NCBI RefSeq assembly: GCF_001624695.1
Contig: NZ_JSEP01000007.1
Coordinates: 62,001 to 126,000, forward strand
DNA: 64,000 bases
Source of the DNA: Labrenzia sp. OB1
GTDB taxonomy: Bacteria; Pseudomonadota; Alphaproteobacteria; Rhizobiales; Stappiaceae
Reading direction: 5' to 3'
Below the pieces are notes generated by a model, which was not told the DNA's origin, searched no databases, and saw only the letters and a list, made by a program, of their open reading frames with translations. Each line of letters begins with the position of its first letter. Positions within the stretch are counted from its first letter, which is position 1. A program made the translations under genes and the position numbers. Shown piece after piece: positions 58,674-64,000 of the stretch.

Positions 58674-59453
58674 TCAGGCCATTTCAGCCCGAACAGCCTC
58701 GTCATGCATCAATGAGATGATCTGCCGTTTATAGTCCATGAAGGCCGGAGAGGTCAGAACATCGATCCCGCGCGGGCGATTGATGTCAATGCTCAGGGTC
58801 GATTTGATCCTGCCGGGCCGGGCGCTCATCACATGGACTTCATCACCGAGGAAGATAGCTTCGTCGATGTCATGGGTGATGAAGAGGACCGTCTTGCGCC
58901 TGCGCTGCCAGATCTCGAGCAGCAACTCCTGCATTAGCTGCCGGGTCTGGCTGTCGAGCGCTCCGAAAGGCTCGTCCATCAGCAGGATACGTGGATCATT
59001 GGCCAGAGCGCGGGCCAACGCAACACGCTGGCGCATGCCGCCCGACAGTTCCTTCGGGTAGGAATCTTCAAAGCCGGTCAGACGAACCGCGGCAATCAGG
59101 TCATCGGCGATATCCTCGCATTCGGACTTCGGCATGCGCTTCAGCTTCGGGCCGAACATGACGTTCTCGCGGACGGTGAGCCAGGGAAACAAAGTGTAGC
59201 TCTGGAACACCATTCCCCGGTCAGCGGAGGGACCGGATATCGAGACGCCATCGAGCATGAGCTGACCGCTTGTCGGTGTCTCCAGTCCGGCGACAAGGCG
59301 CAAGAGCGTAGACTTGCCGCAACCTGACGGGCCGACGATGACCGAGAATGTATTGTGTTCCACCGCGAGCGAGACATCGTCCAGGGCAATGACCGCCGGT
59401 TTCTTCTTGGGTTCAAAACGAACGGTGATATCGGTTAGGGCGAGAAAGCTCAT
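58674..59453 (-). CDS. ABC transporter ATP-binding protein (SsuB/TauB type)
   Basis: 259 residues. Walker A GPSGCGKST, signature LSGGMRQRVALARAL, Walker B ILLMDEPFGALD and switch FITHDIDE. Last gene of the ureohydrolase-transporter operon, 10 bp after the permease. Confidence 0.92.
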   Translation of the reverse strand: MSFLALTDITVRFEPKKKPAVIALDDVSLAVEHNTFSVIVGPSGCGKSTLLRLVAGLETPTSGQLMLDGVSISGPSADRGMVFQSYTLFPWLTVRENVMFGPKLKRMPKSECEDIADDLIAAVRLTGFEDSYPKELSGGMRQRVALARALANDPRILLMDEPFGALDSQTRQLMQELLLEIWQRRRKTVLFITHDIDEAIFLGDEVHVMSARPGRIKSTLSIDINRPRGIDVLTSPAFMDYKRQIISLMHDEAVRAEMA

Positions 59454-59463
59454 GACAGGGGGC

Positions 59464-60258
59464 CTAGAATTCTGCGGACCAGGGAAGAAGGCGGTGGCGG
59501 AGCCATTTGAAGAGGAAATCCGTCAAAAGACCGAGAATTCCGATGGTGAAGACGCCAAGCAGGATGACGTCGGTGAAGAGGCCGCGCATGGCGTTCAGGA
59601 TCATGTATCCGAGGCCGCTGTTGGCCGCGACGAGTTCGGCAACCACCAGATATGTCCAGGCCCAGCCCATGGTGACACGCAGGTTGTCCATGACACCGGG
59701 CATACAGGCAGGCAGCAATATGCTCCTGACAACCTGTCCCCGTCTTGCGCCCAATGTGTAGGCGCAATCGATCAGGTCCTTGCTGACCCGCGCGGAAACA
59801 TCGGAAATCAAGATCAGTTGCTGGAAGAAGGTGCCCAGAAAGATCACCATGATCTTCTGCTCGATCCCGATGCCGACCCAGAGGATCAACAACGGGATAA
59901 GGGCAGACACCGGAATATAGCGCATGAAACCGGTGATGGGCTCCAGGACAGCCTGGATAGCTTTGAAACTTCCCATCAGGATGCCTATCGGGACCGCCAG
60001 AACCGATGCCAAAAGGAAACCGGAGAGAATGACCGTGAGGCTTGATCCCATGTGATGGAACAGGGACAGATCGCCAATGCGCTTGGTTGCAGCGGACAAG
60101 ACTTCTGCCGGGGTGGCCAGAAAGTCCGGCGGCGTAAAGCCGCCGTAGGTGAGCAGACACCATAGACATAGAATTGCCAGGAACGAAGAGACGCTCAATC
60201 CGATATAAAGACTGCGCGGGATCTCCGTTTTCGGAGATAGCAACGAGGACGTGCTCAT
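59464..60258 (-). CDS. ABC transporter permease (SsuC/TauC type)
   Basis: 264 residues with six predicted helices. EAA loop in AYTLGARRGQVVRSILLPACMP. Membrane partner of the adjacent ATPase and binding protein. It follows the binding-protein gene by 19 bp. Confidence 0.92.
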   Translation of the reverse strand: MSTSSLLSPKTEIPRSLYIGLSVSSFLAILCLWCLLTYGGFTPPDFLATPAEVLSAATKRIGDLSLFHHMGSSLTVILSGFLLASVLAVPIGILMGSFKAIQAVLEPITGFMRYIPVSALIPLLILWVGIGIEQKIMVIFLGTFFQQLILISDVSARVSKDLIDCAYTLGARRGQVVRSILLPACMPGVMDNLRVTMGWAWTYLVVAELVAANSGLGYMILNAMRGLFTDVILLGVFTIGILGLLTDFLFKWLRHRLLPWSAEF

Positions 60259-60277
60259 GATGTCTGCTCCACGCTGC

Positions 60278-61255
60278 TCAGTTGACGATGCCCGAAGCGA
60301 TCATCGAAGCCGGGTCTGCCTCAAGTTTGAACAGACCGGCTTCCTCACCAAGCGTCTTTGCATTGGTGATCGTTGCGAGGATGCCGTCCGGGGTGGCCGG
60401 GTTCATGAAATTGACGTTCATATCCGCGTCATAGAAGGCTATGCCCGCACGTGTTTCGGCGAAAACAGCGGGGTCTTCGAGCCACCCGCCGACACCCTTT
60501 GCCATGATAGCGTCAGCCTCGGCCTCGTTTTCCTTCTGCCAGTCAACAGCCTTGCTCCAGGCCCGATAGAATGCCTGCATGTCTGCTTCGCGCGTTTCCA
60601 GAACCTTCTGCGTTGTGACGGCAACATCCGTGATCAGACCAGGCGTTGCGGAACTGTCCACGATCAACGCACCATGATCTGTTGCCTTGCCGCGGCTCAG
60701 CCAGGGTTCCCAGGTCACGGCAGCATCAACGCGACCGGCCACGAAGGCAGCGCCGGCATCGCCAGCGGTCATGTTGAGAGTTTCAACATCGCCCAGGGAC
60801 ATGCCTGCGTTCTTTAGCAAGACGCTCAGGAAGAACTGTGAGACAGATCCCTCGGTGTAGGCGACCTTCTTGCCTTTTAGATCGCTGACGGTCTTGATGT
60901 CCTTGCTGGCGACGATCCCATCGCCGCCCCGGCTGTCATCCAGCGCGAAGAGGTAGACGAGGGGCCGTTCCGGCGTCGTAAATCCAAGAACGGTATCAAT
61001 TGTGGTGACTGCAACGTCGACCCGCCCAGCAGCCAATGCGGGCATGCGGGTTTTCACATCTTCCATGACAACCAGATTCACATCAAGACCTTCGTCCTCG
61101 AAGAAGCCCTTGTCGCGAGCAATATAGAGGGGGCCATACCCAACCCAGGTCGAATGGGCGACGGTCAGTTTGTCGGCGGCCTGTGCGGGCGCCACGGACA
61201 CTGCGGCAAGCAGCGCGATCGCAGCGCTGCCAAGGCGGGAAAATATCTTTTTCAT
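60278..61255 (-). CDS. ABC transporter substrate-binding protein (NMT1/SsuA type)
   Basis: 325 residues. Signal peptide about 1-26 (LGSAAIALLAAVSVAPAQA), then TVAHSTWVGYGPLYIARDKG, DTVLGFTTPERP and VTWEPWLSRGKA of the nitrate/sulfonate/taurine binding family. GGAG nine bases before this ATG. The ligand is unknown; the ureohydrolase gene upstream suggests a guanidino or related amine compound. Confidence 0.9.
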   Translation of the reverse strand: MKKIFSRLGSAAIALLAAVSVAPAQAADKLTVAHSTWVGYGPLYIARDKGFFEDEGLDVNLVVMEDVKTRMPALAAGRVDVAVTTIDTVLGFTTPERPLVYLFALDDSRGGDGIVASKDIKTVSDLKGKKVAYTEGSVSQFFLSVLLKNAGMSLGDVETLNMTAGDAGAAFVAGRVDAAVTWEPWLSRGKATDHGALIVDSSATPGLITDVAVTTQKVLETREADMQAFYRAWSKAVDWQKENEAEADAIMAKGVGGWLEDPAVFAETRAGIAFYDADMNVNFMNPATPDGILATITNAKTLGEEAGLFKLEADPASMIASGIVN

Positions 61256-61300
61256 GCTGTTCTGCTCCATCTGGGGTTCAAGGCATTGTTCTTGTTATGA

Positions 61301-62344
61301 TTATTTGTCGTGACCTAAGGGGGGTCTTAGGCGTTTCGTCCCTGGTGCACCTGCAAGAATGCAGAGCAATTCAAACATGATGGATACGCCGACCCAGGCT
61401 GTTCCACCGGAGGGATCGAACGGGGGAGACACCTCGACAAGGTCCGCGCCGATCACATTGAGCCCGTCCAGCAATCGGACCATACGCTGCGCTTCGCGGG
61501 TGGTTAAACCACCTGTTTCCGGCGTGCCTGTGCCCGGGGCAAAGGCCGGATCGATACTGTCGATGTCGAAGCTGACGTAAGTCGGCAAGTCACCAACGAT
61601 CGCCCGCGCCTCTGACATGACATCGGCGATGCCGCGATCATCGACTTCTTCAATGCGGATGATACGTACGCCCTGTTCCAGACCCCAGAGAATGTCTTCG
61701 TCATCGTACATCGTGCCGCGAATGCCGATCTGAACGACACGTTTTGGATCCAGATAGCCATCCTCGATGGCGCGGCGAAAGGGTGTCCCATGGGTGTATT
61801 TGAACCCGCCGAAATAGCTGTCGAAGAGGTCAGTATGAGCGTCGAAATGGATCATCCCGACCGGCGCGTCCGCTGCGAGAGCCTTGAGGATAGGATAGGA
61901 GACAAGATGGTCACCACCGGCGCTCAGAGGTGTGATGCCGCGTTGCTTCAAGTCTGTATAAAACCCGGTAATGCGCTGCAGCGCGTCGGCAACATCGGCC
62001 GGATTGACCGGCGCATCTCCCAGGTCGGCAATATTGCGCGTCTCGAACGGCCGCGCGCCAGTGGTCGGGTGAATTCGCCGTATCATGGTGGAGAGGTCGC
62101 GCAATTGGCGCGGTCCGTGACGGGTGCCCGGACGATTGGTCGTTCCGCCGTCCCAGGGCACACCGACAATACCGATATCGACGTCGTCTATGCCAACATC
62201 CTTCGCGCCGAGGAGAGGCAAACGCATGAAGGTTGGAATTCCGGCATAGCGAGGCAGATCAAAACCGGAGATCGGCTGAAAGGACAGCCCGTCTTTTTCA
62301 TTTGCCTGGCCTGGCTCTTTATCTAATGGGGTGGTCTCGGACAT
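61301..62344 (-). CDS. Ureohydrolase (agmatinase/guanidino-compound hydrolase family)
   Basis: 347 residues. Binuclear metal ligands are His146 (GGDHLVSYP), Asp168, His170 and Asp172 (HFDAHTDLF), and Asp260 and Asp262 (SFDIDSIDPA). An N-terminal extension of about 35 residues precedes the core, as in guanidinobutyrase- and guanidine-hydrolase-like members rather than classical SpeB. Hydrolyses a guanidino group to urea plus an amine or ammonia. GGAG six bases upstream of the ATG. First gene of the operon with the ABC transporter, divergent from LysR. Confidence 0.9.
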   Translation of the reverse strand: MSETTPLDKEPGQANEKDGLSFQPISGFDLPRYAGIPTFMRLPLLGAKDVGIDDVDIGIVGVPWDGGTTNRPGTRHGPRQLRDLSTMIRRIHPTTGARPFETRNIADLGDAPVNPADVADALQRITGFYTDLKQRGITPLSAGGDHLVSYPILKALAADAPVGMIHFDAHTDLFDSYFGGFKYTHGTPFRRAIEDGYLDPKRVVQIGIRGTMYDDEDILWGLEQGVRIIRIEEVDDRGIADVMSEARAIVGDLPTYVSFDIDSIDPAFAPGTGTPETGGLTTREAQRMVRLLDGLNVIGADLVEVSPPFDPSGGTAWVGVSIMFELLCILAGAPGTKRLRPPLGHDK

Positions 62345-62390
62345 GGGAGGCTCCGCAAGTGTGCAACGGCCATCATGTTGCCATGCACAA

Positions 62391-62430
62391 AAACGTCCGA
62401 TAAGATCGAAGTACAAGAATAAACGTCCGA
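62391..62430. promoter_or_regulatory. Direct repeat in the LysR/ureohydrolase intergenic region
   Basis: AAACGTCCGA occurs at 62391-62400 and again at 62421-62430, 30 bp start to start (about three helical turns), in the 101-bp gap between the divergent genes. Such spacing fits a LysR tetramer footprint. It overlaps the region where both promoters must lie. Confidence 0.5.
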
Positions 62431-62445
62431 AAGTTTCAACGTAAG

Positions 62446-63351
62446 ATGGTCTCGACTGTTTCCCCGCTGAGCGACGTCGACCTGCGCCAGCTGCGCATCT
62501 TTCGCGCCGTGGTGGACAATAACGGGTTCACAGCTGCCCAGGATGAACTTGGGCTCTCTCGCTCGACCATCAGCGCCCAGATGGCAGCCCTTGAAACACG
62601 GCTCGGACTGAAGCTCTGTCGCCGGGGGCGCTCAGGTTTTTTACTGACTGAGCAGGGGCAGAAAATATATGCAGAGGCCATCAAGTGCTTTGCTGCCCTG
62701 GAGAACTTTCGCAATGAGATTGGCGTCATGCGCGGAAATCTGGTTGGTGAGCTGCGCATCGGCGCCGTAGATGCCTTTGTTGAAAATCCCAAGGCCCATC
62801 TATCAGACGCCATTGCCCTGTTTAACGAGCGTGTTCCCGACGTGCATCTGACGGTCATGGTGTTGTCGCCGAACCAACTCAGCACCGCGCTCCTGAACCG
62901 GCAAATCGAGGTCGCAATCGTCGCGAACCAGCCAATGAACGCGGCGGTACAGCTGGAACAGCTCTTTCAGGAGGAGCAGAATCTTTATTGCGGCGCACGC
63001 CACAACCTGTTTCATGCAGATACTAGGGATCTGACACTGGACCGGATTTCCGCCGAGCCATATGCCCGGCGCGGCTATACGATCGCAACCGCCTATAACT
63101 CACTCTTTGCCCATGCTCCAGCAGCGACGGCCTATTCAATGGAAGGTCTCGCACATCTCATTCTCAGCGGGCGGTTTGTCAGTTTTCTGCCAAATCACTA
63201 TGCGGAGCGCTGGGTCGAACGAGGCGAAATGCGCGCTTTGCGCCCGGATCTGGTCAGTTTCCAAATCGGAATGTGCATCGCCCACTTTCCTGTCGGCACC
63301 CTGTCACGCATCGCCGAAGCCTTCCGAGAATGCCTGCTAGAAGCGCATTGA
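62446..63351 (+). CDS. LysR family transcriptional regulator
   Basis: 301 residues. HTH in VDLRQLRIFRAVVDNNGFTA and LGLSRSTISAQMAALETRLG; effector-binding domain starts at GELRIGAVDAF. Divergent from the ureohydrolase operon, so the likely activator that senses its substrate or product. Confidence 0.9.
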   Translation: MVSTVSPLSDVDLRQLRIFRAVVDNNGFTAAQDELGLSRSTISAQMAALETRLGLKLCRRGRSGFLLTEQGQKIYAEAIKCFAALENFRNEIGVMRGNLVGELRIGAVDAFVENPKAHLSDAIALFNERVPDVHLTVMVLSPNQLSTALLNRQIEVAIVANQPMNAAVQLEQLFQEEQNLYCGARHNLFHADTRDLTLDRISAEPYARRGYTIATAYNSLFAHAPAATAYSMEGLAHLILSGRFVSFLPNHYAERWVERGEMRALRPDLVSFQIGMCIAHFPVGTLSRIAEAFRECLLEAH

Positions 63352-63691
63352 GATAAAACGAAAGCCTTCCGAGGCTGATCCCGACGCGTTGCGCCGCGGC
63401 CGTTATCGCCGTTCCTTTTCCCTGCAGTCCCCTCCACCAATAACCCAGGCTAAGTGGACCAAGATCAAACTGCACACACGAAATGATTAACTAGAGCGCA
63501 AAGCAGCCTACAAATCCCGAGCGCTATCAATGGCCAGAAACCGAAACAAATCAGTTTGTTGATGAAGATTTACAGAGCGAGCATGCCACTTGTTTCATTC
63601 ATATCAGCGCAAGAAGGAACTCAGCCCTGGCAAAGAACCCTTCTCATAAGGGTGGCGTGCCGGAAACAATTTTGAGACGGCACTTCGGAGT
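63352..63691. other. Gene-free gap near the right edge
   Basis: 340 bp, somewhat AT-richer than its surroundings, between convergent genes. No RNA gene, terminator or repeat could be supported. Confidence 0.4.
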
Positions 63692-64000
63692 TTATATCGC
63701 AACCATCAGTGCGGCGAGAACGCCGAACCAGTAGTGCATCAAGACCACGCCGGCGAGGTTCTTCTGGTAGAGATAGACGTAACCGAAGACGATGCTGGCG
63801 AAGAAGGTGATGACCACCGCGTCCACCCCGAAGGTCAGGTGGAGCGAGGCGAAGATCGTGCTGGTGAGGAGGACGGCGCGGTGTCCCCTGGTGTCGGCCA
63901 GGAACTTCTGGAACAGGCCCTGGAGCAGACCCCTGGAGCCGATTTCCTGGATCACGGTGTGAAACAGGTACTGCACCAGAAACAGCAGGTCGACCTTGAC
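63692..64000 (-). CDS. CPBP (CAAX/Abi) family intramembrane protease, C-terminal part
   Basis: About 103 residues visible; the frame is open to the window edge, so the N-terminus is missing. QEIGSRGLLQGLFQKFLAD corresponds to the EExxxR motif (first Glu replaced by Gln), FASLHLTFG holds the second-motif histidine, and two to three helices follow. Family members are membrane glutamic proteases or bacteriocin-immunity-like proteins. The Gln in place of the first Glu could affect activity. Confidence 0.65.
   Translation of the reverse strand, partial: VKVDLLFLVQYLFHTVIQEIGSRGLLQGLFQKFLADTRGHRAVLLTSTIFASLHLTFGVDAVVITFFASIVFGYVYLYQKNLAGVVLMHYWFGVLAALMVAI

Noticed and set aside
62345-62445. Guanidine (ykkC-type) riboswitch upstream of the ureohydrolase
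   Set aside because: The gap is only 101 bp, shared by two divergent promoters, and I see none of the conserved ykkC core sequence.

Overview
The window looks like chromosomal DNA of a GC-rich alphaproteobacterium, most likely of the Hyphomicrobiales and close to Stappiaceae (Roseibium/Labrenzia). I infer this from gene content and order: lptC-lptA-lptB-rpoN-hpf-ptsN, rplU-rpmA-(GNATs)-obgE-proB-proA-nadD-rsfS-rlmH, and envC-ctpA-deacetylase-rppH. No rRNA or other marker fixes the species. Most genes lie on the minus strand. I found no prophage, integrase, intact insertion sequence or CRISPR array. There are two tRNA genes, Leu(CAG) and Ser(CGA).

Layout. Positions 1-8903 hold an unusual biosynthetic locus on the minus strand. 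One block encodes a free-standing carrier protein, an acyl-CoA-dehydrogenase-like flavoprotein, a tRNA-independent amino acid:carrier-protein ligase, a DUF1839 protein and a GH2 beta-mannosidase-like enzyme that runs off the left edge. The other block encodes a zinc-site-less MDR dehydrogenase, a PTPS/QueD-fold protein that has lost its catalytic residues, a GT4 glycosyltransferase and a methyltransferase. A cytochrome b561 gene lies between them. This is the best candidate for an undescribed pathway. An OpgH glucosyltransferase follows (9014-10831), then the nitrogen-PTS/sigma-54/LPS-transport block (10897-16797).

Positions 16929-20900 form a copper module: two c-type cytochromes, a CueR-type regulator and CopA. 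A near-ideal CueR-type promoter for copA is separated from the gene by a 143-bp MITE-like element. Positions 20901-28766 form two divergent catabolic operons: an NMT1-like ABC transporter with an amidohydrolase, an FAD oxidoreductase and a flavodoxin-fold reductase on one side, RidA and a creatininase-family enzyme on the other. Positions 28767-40926 mix housekeeping genes (tRNA-Leu, uppP, queG, GST, MFS, WYL regulator) with repeat-rich gaps. These include two inverted copies of a 250-bp element with terminal inverted repeats and a 729-residue exported protein I do not recognise.

Positions 40927-55131 are a cell-envelope and translation block (rppH, deacetylase, ctpA, envC, rlmH, rsfS, nadD, proA, proB, obgE, four overlapping GNAT genes, rpmA, and an rplU with a long C-terminal extension). 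After tRNA-Ser come a DUF5946 protein, a divergent LysR/azoreductase pair, and a LysR-controlled ureohydrolase with a NitT/TauT-type ABC transporter (58674-63351) that probably takes up and hydrolyses a guanidino compound. A CPBP-family protease gene fragment closes the right edge.

Starts were moved from the longest open frame where a ribosome-binding site, a stop-start overlap or family alignment argued for it. Functional calls rest on motifs read by eye; no database search was possible.
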